Shown here one piece after another: positions 27,693-36,848 of a stretch of 64,000 nucleotides of DNA. The DNA comes from an uncultured Roseburia sp. (GTDB lineage: Bacteria; Bacillota; Clostridia; Lachnospirales; Lachnospiraceae), in contig CANPGM010000002.1 in assembly GCA_947573605.1 (NCBI GenBank), positions 62,001 to 126,000 of the forward strand. The letters are read 5' to 3'. A program made the position numbers and the translations under genes. Each line of letters opens with the position of its first letter. The stretch's first letter is position 1. The notes beneath the pieces were generated by a model. That model saw nothing but the letters and a program-made list of their open reading frames with translations. It did not search any database and was not told the DNA's origin.

Positions 27693-28196
27693 TCATCTCA
27701 TCGCACGGATAATATCGCTGCTGCCGTATCCTTTGCGCATCAGGAACTGGTAATTCCGTCGTATTTCTCCCCTGTCCGCCGTTTCCGGTACAAAATGCCG
27801 CTTTTCCAACAGCTTTTTAATTTTTCGAATGTCGTCGGAACAGTATTCTTCTTCCAGCGCCTGCACGACATCATTGAAATCCACGCCCTTCGCCAGTAAA
27901 TCCATTTTCAGCCTTTGTCTGCTCTTTCCTTCCTGATGATACCGAATATACATACGCGCAAAGCGCAAATCGTCGATATAATGATAGGACTTTACATATT
28001 CTATCGCCGCTTCAATACAGGATTCCGGATATTCATTTTGTTTTAACTTATCAAAAAGCTGCTTTTGTGTCAGATCTCGGCGCTCTAACAAATGCATGGC
28101 TCGCTTTATAGCTCTTTTGCCTAGTATATCCGTTAGAATCGTCTGATACCTCTCGGCTGATACCGTACTTCCCTCGCTTAAGGCAAGTCTTTTCAT
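27693..28196 (-). CDS. recX: RecX regulatory protein (main frame)
   Basis: RecX modulates RecA filament activity. 167 residues in this frame: three-helix RecX repeats are visible, including KRAMHLLERRDLTQKQLFDKLKQNEYP, YHYIDDLRFARMYIRYHQEGKSRQRLKMDLLAKGV and IKKLLEKRHF. The frame begins MKRLALSEGST, which matches a point about 28-30 residues inside normal clostridial RecX; the missing N terminus is encoded in another frame just upstream (28193-28279). The ATG at 28196 overlaps that frame's TGA and has no good ribosome site of its own, so it may depend on coupling. It follows recA by 107 bp. Confidence 0.85.
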   Translation of the reverse strand: MKRLALSEGSTVSAERYQTILTDILGKRAIKRAMHLLERRDLTQKQLFDKLKQNEYPESCIEAAIEYVKSYHYIDDLRFARMYIRYHQEGKSRQRLKMDLLAKGVDFNDVVQALEEEYCSDDIRKIKKLLEKRHFVPETADRGEIRRNYQFLMRKGYGSSDIIRAMR

Positions 28197-28279
28197 AACA
28201 CTATTGAGGTTCCGTTATCAAATCCGATACGTGCTCTGCCCTTTTCCTGCGGAATTATTTCTTCTATTTGCAGTTCCAC
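28193..28279 (-). pseudogene. recX: RecX N-terminal fragment in a different frame
   Basis: GTG at 28279 with GGGGAGG upstream opens 28 codons, VELQIEEIIPQEKGRARIGF then DNGTSIVL, and stops at TGA 28193-28195. This reads like the beta-rich N terminus of clostridial RecX, and the main recX frame resumes exactly where it ends, with ATG overlapping TGA. Either a one-base indel split recX, the read has an error, or the two parts are made by coupled reinitiation or frameshifting. Confidence 0.7.
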
Positions 28280-28303
28280 TCTTATCCTCCCCGCAGCGGC
28301 ATC

Positions 28304-29401
28304 CTATTTTTCCTGCAAAGCGGGGGCATCCGCCGCTTTCTGTGCCCGTTTTGCTGCAGCGCCTTCTGCTTTTGCCTCGCTCTTACCCTCTTCTTCGCCT
28401 TCGTCCCCGTCCAGCTTAAAGTGTTCTCTTACCTTCGCCTCAATCTCCTGGCAGACAAGCGGATTCTCTTTCAGGTAATTCTTGGCATTTTCTCTTCCCT
28501 GTCCGATCTTGTCTCCGTTATATGCGTACCATGCTCCGGATTTATTTACTACGCCGACATCTGCGGCAAGGTCTAAGATATCTCCTTCTTTCGAGATTCC
28601 CTGTCCGAACATAATATCGAATTCGGCTTCCCGAAACGGCGGCGCGACTTTATTTTTTACAATCTTTACCCGGGTGCGGTTGCCGACTACTTCGCCGCCC
28701 TGTTTCAGAGACTCGATTCTTCTGACGTCCATGCGGACCGACGAATAAAACTTCAGCGCCCGGCCGCCTGTCGTAGTCTCGGGGTTGCCGAACATCACGC
28801 CGACTTTCTCACGAAGCTGATTTATAAAAATGACGATACAATTCGACTTACTGATTACTGCTGTAAGCTTTCGAAGCGCCTGACTCATTAAGCGGGCCTG
28901 AAGACCTACATGCGAATCGCCCATGTCTCCGTCAATCTCCGCCTTCGGAACCAGCGCGGCTACCGAGTCAACAATTACAATGTCTACCGCGCCGGAACGT
29001 ACCATCGTCTCCGTAATCTCCAACGCCTGTTCTCCGCAGTCGGGCTGAGAAATATATAAGTTATCAATATCTACACCGATATTTTTTGCATATACGGGGT
29101 CCAATGCATGCTCGGCGTCGATAAACCCTGCAATACCGCCCATTTTCTGAACCTCTGCAACCGTATGCAGCGCAACCGTCGTCTTACCGCTGGACTCCGG
29201 ACCGTAAATCTCAATCACTCTTCCCTTCGGGAGACCGCCCAGCCCAAGCGCCAGATCCAGACTTAAGGAACCCGTCGGAATCGCCTCGACATTCATATGC
29301 GCCGTATTGTCGCCGAGCTTCATAATCGAACCCTTTCCGTACTGCTTTTCAATCTGTGAAATTGCTGCGTCCAATGCTTTTAATTTGTCATCCTTTGCCA
29401 T
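28304..29401 (-). CDS. recA: RecA recombinase
   Basis: Strand-exchange and SOS co-protease protein, 365 residues. Walker [14 protein letters not shown] (about 67-79), Walker [18 protein letters not shown]-binding loop L1 with [19 protein letters not shown] and L2 with [22 protein letters not shown]. The C terminus is acidic then Ala/Lys-rich, as usual. GGAGG precedes the ATG. A consensus promoter and a perfect LexA box lie in the 70 bp upstream, so it is SOS-controlled. Confidence 0.98.
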   Translation of the reverse strand: MAKDDKLKALDAAISQIEKQYGKGSIMKLGDNTAHMNVEAIPTGSLSLDLALGLGGLPKGRVIEIYGPESSGKTTVALHTVAEVQKMGGIAGFIDAEHALDPVYAKNIGVDIDNLYISQPDCGEQALEITETMVRSGAVDIVIVDSVAALVPKAEIDGDMGDSHVGLQARLMSQALRKLTAVISKSNCIVIFINQLREKVGVMFGNPETTTGGRALKFYSSVRMDVRRIESLKQGGEVVGNRTRVKIVKNKVAPPFREAEFDIMFGQGISKEGDILDLAADVGVVNKSGAWYAYNGDKIGQGRENAKNYLKENPLVCQEIEAKVREHFKLDGDEGEEEGKSEAKAEGAAAKRAQKAADAPALQEK

Positions 29402-29416
29402 TTTGCTTCCTCCATG

Positions 29417-29430
29417 CGAACTTATGTTCG
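29417..29430. promoter_or_regulatory. LexA (SOS) box
   Basis: CGAACTTATGTTCG is a perfect match to the Gram-positive SOS operator CGAAC-N4-GTTCG. It lies just downstream of the recA -10 element, over the start of transcription. Confidence 0.93.
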
Positions 29431-29440
29431 TTCCTTTTTT

Positions 29441-29469
29441 ATAGTAATATAGATTTTACTTTCTGTCAA
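29441..29469 (-). promoter_or_regulatory. recA promoter
   Basis: Minus-strand TTGACA (29464-29469), 17-bp spacer, TACTAT (29441-29446). Transcription should begin near 29434, so the LexA box covers roughly +4 to +17. Confidence 0.9.
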
Positions 29470-29887
29470 CGTAAAATTTACATTCTTATGCTCCGTTTCA
29501 CACCGGCGCTCTTTTACCTGTGATTATACGGATAAAGTGTCCCATAAACCGTACTTTGGATTGATAGAAAAAGCGCGTGCATTCCCTGTTGATTCTTTTT
29601 GATATAGTCGGAAAAGCGGCAGAAACTGCCGGGTGACAGATCGATTCCCAAATAAACCGATCTTCTTAGATCTTTTTACGATGTACAGATCATACGGAAC
29701 ATTCCTTCCCGTATAAAATTACCATAACATACTTTTTTTGCTAAAACAAATGAAATCTTTCTTAAAAAATCGAATCGCAACTCTGTTTCAATTTTTCCTT
29801 TTTCTCCTTTGCCGGATATGATAAGATTATTGACGGTATCTATTATATGGAGTCCGAAAATCAACCTCAGAAGCGGCTGCGGTTTGA
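29470..29887. other. Long divergent intergenic region, possible small structured RNA
   Basis: About 420 bp with no credible gene. On the plus strand, near 29611-29680, a GGCAG-AAA-CTGCC hairpin is followed by AGATCG...CGATCT and then TCTTAGATCTTTTT, which looks like a small structured transcript with a terminator. No matching promoter was found, so this is tentative. Confidence 0.3.
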
Positions 29888-29917
29888 TTGAAAAAAGAAT
29901 GAAGCAAATGATATAGT
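29888..29917 (+). promoter_or_regulatory. Promoter of the GH43 gene
   Basis: TTGAAA (29888-29893), 18-bp spacer, TATAGT (29912-29917). A GCCGC-TAAC-GCGGC hairpin follows at 29920-29933, immediately before the ribosome site. Confidence 0.6.
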
Positions 29918-29948
29918 AAGCCGCTAACGCGGCAGAATGAGAGGAACT

Positions 29949-31385
29949 ATGAAAAAGCAGGCTTTTAATCCTTACTTACCGACCTACGAATATATCCCGG
30001 ACGGCGAACCTTATGTATTCGGTGACAGGCTCTATATCTACGGCTCCCATGATCGTTTTAACGGCAGCGCCTTTTGTCAAAACGACTATGTCTGCTGGTC
30101 GGCTCCGACAGACGACTTAAGCAGCTGGCGTTACGAAGGAGTCCTTTACCGAAAAGAACAGGATCCGGATTATAGAGAGGGGAATTGTCTGTACGCCCCG
30201 GATGTCACAATCGGCGCAGACGGCAGATATTATCTTTATTATACGCTTGATATGACCGGCATTATGGCAGCTGCAGTTTCAGACTGTCCTGTCGGGCCGT
30301 ACCGTTATCTGGGTAAAGTGCATTATGAAAACGGCACCGTCGTCGGGGAAAATCCGGACGATATTTTTCAGTTTGATCCGGGCGTTCTTTGCGATGACGA
30401 CGGAAGAATCTGGCTCTACAGCGGTTTCGGACCAAAGCCTAAGCCCGATGAAGCGATGCGTTACGGGGGCCGGCGAATGGATGGCGCTTATTGTATGGAA
30501 CTTCTGCCCGATATGCTGACGGTGAAATCCGAACCGGTCTGTATCCTTCCGAAGCTTTCAAATGCGAAGGGAACGGAATACGAGGCGCATCCCTTTTTTG
30601 AAGCAAGTTCCATCCGAAAAATCAACGGTCTGTACTACCTCGTGTATTCCTCCGTCTGGAATCATGAACTCTGCTATGCCGTAAGCAATTCTCCGAATCG
30701 GGATTTTCACTTCGGCGGAACCATTGTTTCAAACGGCGACATCGGACTCTCCGATTATACAATGGAGCATGCCGCTAATTATATCGGAAATAATCACGGC
30801 GGAATGGTAAACGTCAACGGACAGTGGTATATTTTCTACCACCGTCATACCAATTACCATTCTCATTCCAGACAGGGCTGCGCCGAGCCGATTACGATTC
30901 TGCCGGACGGCTCCATACCGCAGGCGGAAATGACAAGCTGCGGCTTAAACGGCGGAGCGCTTGAAGGAACCGGGCGCTACAGCACCGCGATAGTATGTAA
31001 TCTCTACAGCGCAAAAGGCGCAGGCTACAGCTCTGCAGCCGGAAAGGAACGGGAAGCGCATCCCGCTCTGACGCAGACCGGAGAAGACCGCATGTGTAAT
31101 CCCGATCAATATATTACCAACATGACAAACGGCTCTGCGGCCGGATTTAAGTATTTTAATCTGACCGAAACGACAGAAATTGAAATCGAGGTGCAAGGCT
31201 CGCCCGGAGTAATGGAAATCAGAGACGGCAGAGGCAAAAAGCCGCTCTGTACCATCCCTTTTTACGAAAGCGCCGAATATCGGACATACCGCGGAAACAT
31301 AACATGTAACAATCCGCGCGCCGCATTGATTTTTACTGTCGAAACGAACGGAACCGTCGACTTCCGGTCGTTTACCCTGCGCTGA
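29949..31385 (+). CDS. Glycoside hydrolase family 43 enzyme (arabinan/xylan side-chain type)
   Basis: 478 residues, cytoplasmic (no signal peptide). Five-bladed propeller signatures: NPYLPTYEYIPDGEPYVFGDRLYIYGSHD with the general-base Asp near residue 19, NCLYAPDVTIGADGRYYLYY with the pKa-modulating Asp, and EYEAHPFFEASSIRKINGLYYLVYS with the catalytic Glu. A C-terminal beta-sandwich of about 140 residues resembles a carbohydrate-binding module. It likely trims imported arabino- or xylo-oligosaccharides. ATG 29949 has AGAGG at four bases and was preferred to an ATG four codons upstream. It is the only large plus-strand gene and has its own promoter. Confidence 0.9.
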   Translation: MKKQAFNPYLPTYEYIPDGEPYVFGDRLYIYGSHDRFNGSAFCQNDYVCWSAPTDDLSSWRYEGVLYRKEQDPDYREGNCLYAPDVTIGADGRYYLYYTLDMTGIMAAAVSDCPVGPYRYLGKVHYENGTVVGENPDDIFQFDPGVLCDDDGRIWLYSGFGPKPKPDEAMRYGGRRMDGAYCMELLPDMLTVKSEPVCILPKLSNAKGTEYEAHPFFEASSIRKINGLYYLVYSSVWNHELCYAVSNSPNRDFHFGGTIVSNGDIGLSDYTMEHAANYIGNNHGGMVNVNGQWYIFYHRHTNYHSHSRQGCAEPITILPDGSIPQAEMTSCGLNGGALEGTGRYSTAIVCNLYSAKGAGYSSAAGKEREAHPALTQTGEDRMCNPDQYITNMTNGSAAGFKYFNLTETTEIEIEVQGSPGVMEIRDGRGKKPLCTIPFYESAEYRTYRGNITCNNPRAALIFTVETNGTVDFRSFTLR

Positions 31386-31406
31386 ACGATAAATTCCGGT
31401 AAGCGG

Positions 31407-32621
31407 TCACTGGAGCATTTTTTCGATAAAGATTCCGTATCCCATTGTGGCGTCGGATACGAATACATGTGTAACCGCTCCGATCAGCTTCCCGTTCTGC
31501 AAAATCGGACTCCCGGACATTCCCTGTACAATTCCTCCCGTCAGGTTTAAAAGTTCGGGGTCCGTAACCTGAAACAAGATTCCTTTGTTTTCTTCCTTTC
31601 CATTATAACTTACGCTTTCGATTTCTACTCTGTACTCCTTAAGCTCCCCTGAAATGCCGGAAAGAATAAATGCCTCTCCTGTCTCAATTTCCTGTTTATA
31701 CCCGATCTCACAACTTTGCCCGACCGAAAGCTCCGACAGATTTCCGTCTAAAAGCCCGTAAATGCCAAGCTGTGTATTTCTGGTAATTTCTCCGATTCTG
31801 TTTCCCTCTCCATAATGAATCACGCCCGAAAGTTCGCCGGGATTTCCGCTTTTTCCCTTGCGGATACCGATAATATCCGCCCTGTAAATACCGCCTTCTT
31901 TCATTGTAATGATTTCTCCGGTATCACCGTCGCTGACCGGATGTCCCAGCGCGCCAAACTCCAGATTTTCCCGGTAAAAGGTCAGCGTTCCGATTCCCGC
32001 CATATCGTCTCGGACCCAGATGCCCAACATATAATGATTTTGCTCCGATAAGACCGGCGTAGCCGCAACCTCAATATACTCTCCGTTTCTTATAATTCCA
32101 AGCGTTTCCTGACTCTCGCCGCACTCGTGAATCAATTCGGAAAGCGCCTCTTTTTCTTCCACCGAAATTCCGTTGACACTTACAATATAATCTCCGTTTT
32201 TTACGAGGTTTTCCGCCGGACGATTCGCCTGACCGTTTAAGTCTGTGACGGTTCCAAGTCCGATTACTAATACGCCTTTCATTTTGGTATAGATTCCGAT
32301 CTGCATTCCTCCCGCAAAAACCGAATCTCCTTCCACCATCGTAACCTCAATATCTTTTACCGGAATAATTCCAAACAGCTTACAGGTTACATAGTATGAC
32401 GGCTTCTCTTCGGAAAAAAAAGCACGGCTCTTTAACGCTTCCATGCTGTCGTCCTTCATTACTACCGTTACCGGCACCTGAAAGTCATACGTAATCTCTT
32501 CTCCTATTTTCGCATAAATTTTATCCGGGATTGCCTCCTCAAATGTCTGCACCGCAAAAAAAAGAACTGCGCAAAAACCCACGCAGGCAATAAAATCAGA
32601 AATCCGTCTGTTCCGTTTCAT
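31407..32621 (-). CDS. spoIVB: SpoIVB sporulation serine peptidase
   Basis: Forespore-secreted S55 peptidase that triggers pro-sigma-K processing in the mother cell. 404 residues: N-terminal membrane helix (about 8-25), a PDZ domain (GLGTVTDLNGQANRPAENL...GDYIVSVNGISVEEKEAL), and the peptidase domain with LGHPVSD (catalytic His and Asp region) and GIVQGMSGSPILQNGK holding the catalytic Ser; the end, TMGYGIFIEKML, is typical. In related genomes it lies between recN and spo0A; recN is upstream here, but spo0A is replaced by the convergent GH43 gene. Its own promoter is expected because a terminator lies just upstream. Confidence 0.95.
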   Translation of the reverse strand: MKRNRRISDFIACVGFCAVLFFAVQTFEEAIPDKIYAKIGEEITYDFQVPVTVVMKDDSMEALKSRAFFSEEKPSYYVTCKLFGIIPVKDIEVTMVEGDSVFAGGMQIGIYTKMKGVLVIGLGTVTDLNGQANRPAENLVKNGDYIVSVNGISVEEKEALSELIHECGESQETLGIIRNGEYIEVAATPVLSEQNHYMLGIWVRDDMAGIGTLTFYRENLEFGALGHPVSDGDTGEIITMKEGGIYRADIIGIRKGKSGNPGELSGVIHYGEGNRIGEITRNTQLGIYGLLDGNLSELSVGQSCEIGYKQEIETGEAFILSGISGELKEYRVEIESVSYNGKEENKGILFQVTDPELLNLTGGIVQGMSGSPILQNGKLIGAVTHVFVSDATMGYGIFIEKMLQ

Positions 32622-32644
32622 ACTGCATCTCCTGTCCGTTTATT

Positions 32645-32674
32645 ATAAAAAAGAGATACGATTATGTATCTCTT
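32645..32674 (-). terminator. Terminator between recN and spoIVB
   Basis: Minus-strand AAGAGATAC and GTATCTCTT form a 9-bp stem followed by TTTTT. It ends the nusB-to-recN operon and isolates spoIVB, fitting sporulation-specific transcription. Confidence 0.88.
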
Positions 32675-32739
32675 CTTTTCGTACCTCTTTTATTATGTTT
32701 CTTTTTTTTATTTTCATACTCCGACGGATCAAAATCACT

Positions 32740-32901
32740 AGAGAGTTTCTGAAAATTGCTTTCTGGCAGATGTGCGTCACAATTTGTGGGAGATTTGGGC
32801 CAAATGAAGGGCGCATAGCGGGCTATGTAACCTGAATTTGACCCAAATATACCGCAAAGCGGGGCGTGCAGATGGCAGGAATGAATTTTCAGACACGCTC
32901 T
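32740..32901. repeat. 162-bp near-complete palindromic element at the 3' end of recN
   Basis: The two halves are imperfect inverted copies of each other about a centre near 32820 (CATAGCGGGCTATG). Matching arm blocks are CTGAAAATT, CAGATG near GCG, ATTTGGG with CAAAT, and GCGCATAG. The outer right edge overlaps the recN stop codon at 32900-32902. This is the structure of a MITE or REP-like element able to form one long hairpin. Confidence 0.75.
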
Positions 32902-34591
32902 AAGACAGAGAAACTCTCAATTTTTTTTCATTTGCCAGTTCTTTCATTTCCCGCGCGCTTTCCTTCACTTTTTCAGTGATTTCTACGCCGCCGAGCATCC
33001 GCGCAAGCTCTTCGATGCTCTCTTCCTTAGAAAGTTCCTTAATTTGGGATACGGTAGCGCTTTTTTTAACTGATTTTTCAATCAGAAAATGAGCGTCCGC
33101 CATTGCCGCAATCTGCGGAAGATGCGTAATACAGATAATCTGGTGATTCTTACCGAGAACATTCATTTTTTCCGACACCATCTGCGCCGTTCTCCCGCTG
33201 ATTCCGCTGTCGATTTCGTCAAAAATCAGCGTCTCCACGGCATCGTTGTCCGCCAGCACCGTTTTTACAGCCAGCATAATTCTGGAAAGTTCTCCGCCGG
33301 AAGCGACCTTCCCAAGCGGCTTTAGGGGTTCTCCCGGATTAGTGGAAATCAAAAATTCCGGATCGTCGGTTCCAAGCGCCGTATAAGACGCCGTTTCCTC
33401 AAACTGCATTTCAAACCGGACGTCCAGAAAGTTCAAATCCTTCAATGCCTCCGTCACCGCTTTTGTCAGTGTTTCCGCATATTTTCTGCGGATTTTCGAC
33501 ACTTTGGCACATAATTTTGCAAGCCTTGTCTCTTCTTTTTCCAGACTTTGCTTCAGCTCTTCAAAATATCTGTCGTAATTTTCCAGTTTTAAAACCTTCT
33601 GCTGCTTCTCTTCCAACACCTCCAGAATCTTTGTAATGCTTCCTCCATACTTCGCCTTTAAATGATTGATTTCGTCAAGGCGTTTTTCGATCCGATAAAA
33701 CTCCTCGTCGTCAAACTCTGTTTCTTCAATATAATCCGCAAGCTCTCTGTTGAAATCGTTTAAAAGGCTGTCGATTTCCGTCATCAAAGATGCAAGCCCT
33801 TCGATCTTTTCGTCATAAGCCGCAATCCCGGAAAGTTCGCGCAGCGCCCTGCCCGTCATATCGGAGGCATTTTCGGCTCCGCTGCCGGTACAGGTATATG
33901 CGTTATTTGCCGCCTCCATAATTTTTTTTCCATTGCTAAAGCGTTTATATGCCTCTTCAAGAGATAAGTCTTCGCCTTCTTTTAAATCCGCGTCCAAAAT
34001 TTCTTTGATTTCATAGGTAAGAAAAGAGAGCTCCCGCAGTCGTTCCTCGGCGTTTACATCTGCACCCTTTAACTCTCCGGAAAGCTTTTTATAGGCGTGA
34101 TACGATTCTTCCAGCTTTTCTTTATAGGGAAGAAGTTCTTCTCTGGCGTAATCGTCAAGTATCTCTAAATGCTTCTTCTTTGATAGCAGCGACTGATGCT
34201 CGTGCTGCCCGTGAATATCAATTAAAATGGCGGCAATTTCTTTTATCTTAGATGCCGGAACGCTCTCTGCGTTTACCTTTGCCGTACCGCGGCCGTTTAC
34301 GATTTTCCGGCTCAAAATCACCTCGTCGTTTTCAACGGACACATCCAGAGCGGCAAGCGCCGCCTTCTGCTTCTCGTCCGTAACGGTAAAAATCAGCTCT
34401 ACCAACGCATAATCCGCATTTTCCCGCAGCATTTCTTTCTGCACCTTTCCGCCCAGCGCCAGACTGACAGAACCGATTATGATCGATTTTCCGGCGCCCG
34501 TTTCGCCGGAAAGAATATTTAAGCCCTGCTTAAAATCCACCTCCGTCTCTTCAATCAGAGCAAGATTTTTCACATGCAGACTCTGTAACAT
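32900..34591 (-). CDS. recN: DNA repair protein RecN
   Basis: SMC-like ATPase for double-strand break repair, 563 residues. Walker A GETGAGKSII (about 29-38), long coiled coils in the middle, signature LASGGELSRIMLAVK, Walker B LIFDEIDSGISG, and the D-loop/H-loop region ICITHLPQIAAMADAH. ATG 34591 has AAGGAAGG seven bases away; the open frame extends 36 codons further into argR and is not used. It starts 2 bp after the argR stop. Its last codons and stop lie at the edge of a palindromic element, so the C terminus (KKLRVSLS) may be altered by insertion. Confidence 0.97.
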   Translation of the reverse strand: MLQSLHVKNLALIEETEVDFKQGLNILSGETGAGKSIIIGSVSLALGGKVQKEMLRENADYALVELIFTVTDEKQKAALAALDVSVENDEVILSRKIVNGRGTAKVNAESVPASKIKEIAAILIDIHGQHEHQSLLSKKKHLEILDDYAREELLPYKEKLEESYHAYKKLSGELKGADVNAEERLRELSFLTYEIKEILDADLKEGEDLSLEEAYKRFSNGKKIMEAANNAYTCTGSGAENASDMTGRALRELSGIAAYDEKIEGLASLMTEIDSLLNDFNRELADYIEETEFDDEEFYRIEKRLDEINHLKAKYGGSITKILEVLEEKQQKVLKLENYDRYFEELKQSLEKEETRLAKLCAKVSKIRRKYAETLTKAVTEALKDLNFLDVRFEMQFEETASYTALGTDDPEFLISTNPGEPLKPLGKVASGGELSRIMLAVKTVLADNDAVETLIFDEIDSGISGRTAQMVSEKMNVLGKNHQIICITHLPQIAAMADAHFLIEKSVKKSATVSQIKELSKEESIEELARMLGGVEITEKVKESAREMKELANEKKLRVSLS

Positions 34592-34593
34592 GA

Positions 34594-35055
34594 TTATCCT
34601 TCCTTTCCGTATATCAACCCGCGGAGCCGCTCCATCACACGTATCGTATCGTCGATGCTGCGCACCGCGCACATAATCGTATCGTCGCCTGCAATGCACC
34701 CGACGATTTCCTGTATCTGCAGCGCATCCAGCGCCGCAGCCACCGCCATTGCCATACCGGAGACTGTTTTTATCACCAGTATATTCTGCGCCATATCCAT
34801 AGACAAAAAACCGTCTTTTAAAATACGGATGTATTTTTCAGACAACTCTCCCTTGTTCTCCGACAATGTCACATATTTGAGTTTTCCGCCGCCTACTGCT
34901 GCCTTTGTCAGATTCAGTTCCCGAATGTCCCTTGAGACGGTTGCCTGCGTCACCGTAAATCCTTCCTTTTCCAGAAAATCAGACAGTTCTTCCTGCGTCT
35001 CAATATCGTATTTTCCGATCAATTCAAGTATTTTCGACTGACGTATTGTCTTCAT
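34594..35055 (-). CDS. argR: Arginine repressor ArgR
   Basis: 153-residue regulator of arginine metabolism. N-terminal winged helix (about 1-70, with TQEELSDFLEKEGFTVTQATVSRDI) and a C-terminal hexamerization and arginine-binding domain with CIAGDDTIMCAVRS. It lies in the usual clostridial position between nadK and recN. Confidence 0.96.
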   Translation of the reverse strand: MKTIRQSKILELIGKYDIETQEELSDFLEKEGFTVTQATVSRDIRELNLTKAAVGGGKLKYVTLSENKGELSEKYIRILKDGFLSMDMAQNILVIKTVSGMAMAVAAALDALQIQEIVGCIAGDDTIMCAVRSIDDTIRVMERLRGLIYGKEG

Positions 35056-35084
35056 TTGGGATACATCCTTTCCGGCATTTTCGT

Positions 35085-35945
35085 TTATTCATAAGCCTGC
35101 ATTTTTTTCCGCAGGATCTCAAGAAAACTCTCTCTGCTTATTTTGCAGATTTTCGTCGTAACCTCCGCTTTTTTTATCACAAACCGATCGCCGACAAACA
35201 TCCGCTCCCTGTTATCTCCGTCAAAGCTGACTTCCGCCGTTTCGTCGCATTCAAAGCGTCTCCTGCCGATCTCAATCGTTACTTCGTCGTCTGCTCCGAT
35301 CACAATGCTTTTTGAATTGAGATTATGGGCATTGATCGGTGTAATCAGAAGCATTTCCGCCTTTGGATCAACAATCGGCCCGCCTGCCGACATATTGTAG
35401 CCGGTTGAACCGGTCGGAGTAGCCACAATGATCCCGTCCGCATGAAACGTATTTAAGTATTCTCCGTTTACCGATACGACAAGACTTATTACGGACAACG
35501 CTCCGGTTCGATGAATTACGATATCGTTGAGCGCAAGCCCGCAGGCGGTTTTCTCCTCCTGCCTGACTCCGTACCCGGTCAGCATCATACGCTCCTCCGT
35601 CACAAACACATTCTCCATGAGTCTGTCGATTGCCGAAAAAACATGCCGCTCTTCCAACTCACACAAATACCCTAACGTGCCTAAATTTATGCCGATTAAA
35701 GGCAGCGCACAAGGCGCGAGTTTCGACGCCGCCCGAATCAGCGTCCCGTCGCCGCCGAGCACCAGCACGCACTCCGTTTCCGCGGGAATCTGATTCCGCC
35801 GCGGCGCGGCATCCTTCGCATTCTCCCCTGCCGCGGCATAGGAAAAACAGACCCCGCCTTTTTTCCGTATATAAGCTTCAATTTCCCTCGTCAGCTTTAA
35901 TTCTTTATCCTTACAGCGGTTTGCTATTATGAAAAAATGCCTCAT
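35085..35945 (-). CDS. nadK: NAD kinase
   Basis: 286-residue kinase making NADP from NAD. GGDGTLIRAA (catalytic Asp in GGDG), NLGTLGYL and the TPTGSTGYNMSAGGPIVDP signature are present. It overlaps the tlyA stop by 4 bp (ATGA), so translation is coupled, and precedes argR by 29 bp. Confidence 0.97.
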   Translation of the reverse strand: MRHFFIIANRCKDKELKLTREIEAYIRKKGGVCFSYAAAGENAKDAAPRRNQIPAETECVLVLGGDGTLIRAASKLAPCALPLIGINLGTLGYLCELEERHVFSAIDRLMENVFVTEERMMLTGYGVRQEEKTACGLALNDIVIHRTGALSVISLVVSVNGEYLNTFHADGIIVATPTGSTGYNMSAGGPIVDPKAEMLLITPINAHNLNSKSIVIGADDEVTIEIGRRRFECDETAEVSFDGDNRERMFVGDRFVIKKAEVTTKICKISRESFLEILRKKMQAYE

Positions 35946-36754
35946 GCTCCGTCCCCGTTTAACGCCTGATGCGCTTGTTCCGTTATCTCATGAATTTTCG
36001 CTGGCCCGATCGTACGTCCCGTCTCCGTTTTTTTTAAATACATAAGATACTCAATATTTCCCTCCGGCCCTTTGATCGGAGAATAGGAAAGCGCTTCTAC
36101 GAGAAACCCCGTCGCAGCGGCAAAATCAATTATCTTTGTAATAACTTCTTCATGTACGGACCTCTCGCGGACGACTCCTTTTTTTCCGACTTTCTCCTTT
36201 CCCGCCTCAAACTGCGGCTTAATCAGACATACCATCTCACCGTGCTCTCCCAAAAGCGCGCGCGCGGGTCCTAATACCTTTGTCAGCGAGATAAATGATA
36301 CGTCTACCGAAGCAAAGTCAAGTACGTCATCAATGTCTTCTTGCGTGACATAGCGAATATTCGTCTTTTCCATACAGACCACCCTTGCATCCTGCCTTAG
36401 CTTCCATGCAAACTGTCCGTACCCGACGTCTACGGCATATACTTTTTTCGCTCCGTTTTGAAGCATACAGTCGGTAAAACCTCCGGTGGAAGCCCCGATG
36501 TCCATACAGATCTTTCCTTCCAGTGCAATGGCAAATTCATTCATAGCCTTTTCTAACTTCAGTCCGCCGCGGCTGACATATTTTAACGGATTTCCGCGCA
36601 CAGAAAGCTCAGCCGCTTCGTCGAACATTGCCCCCGCCTTATCCTCGCGGTTATTGCCAACAAAAACGTTCCCTTCCATAATCATAGTCTTCGCTTTTTC
36701 TCTCGAAGGCGCAAATCCTTTTTTTACCAGCAGTACATCCAACCGTTCCTTCAT
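35942..36754 (-). CDS. tlyA: TlyA-family rRNA 2'-O-methyltransferase
   Basis: 270 residues. N-terminal S4 RNA-binding domain (RLDVLLVKKGFAPSREKAKTMIMEGNVFV) and an FtsJ-like methyltransferase domain with DIGASTGGFTDCMLQNGAKKVYAVDVGYGQ. It probably methylates ribosomal RNA cytidines; the hemolysin label in older annotation is misleading. ATG 36754 has GAGGAAG; four upstream codons are ignored. A GCCGCC...GGCGG hairpin sits in the 94-bp gap after dxs. Confidence 0.94.
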   Translation of the reverse strand: MKERLDVLLVKKGFAPSREKAKTMIMEGNVFVGNNREDKAGAMFDEAAELSVRGNPLKYVSRGGLKLEKAMNEFAIALEGKICMDIGASTGGFTDCMLQNGAKKVYAVDVGYGQFAWKLRQDARVVCMEKTNIRYVTQEDIDDVLDFASVDVSFISLTKVLGPARALLGEHGEMVCLIKPQFEAGKEKVGKKGVVRERSVHEEVITKIIDFAAATGFLVEALSYSPIKGPEGNIEYLMYLKKTETGRTIGPAKIHEITEQAHQALNGDGA

Positions 36755-36848
36755 ACTTCCTCTCATTCCGCCGCGCAGGCGGCATCTTATTCAGGAGGAA
36801 CTTTGGGACGCGAAACGTCACAAATTCCGAAATTGAAAATTAAACTTT

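Noticed and set aside
29417..29430. LexA site as control for the GH43 gene
   Set aside because: It lies about 470 bp from the GH43 promoter and directly on the recA transcription start.
32645..32899. Open minus-strand frame crossing the palindromic element (reads ...HLPESNFQKLSSDF...KKKKHNKRG...)
   Set aside because: It has no start codon with a ribosome site and its amino acids come from the palindrome; repeat elements commonly give such spurious frames.
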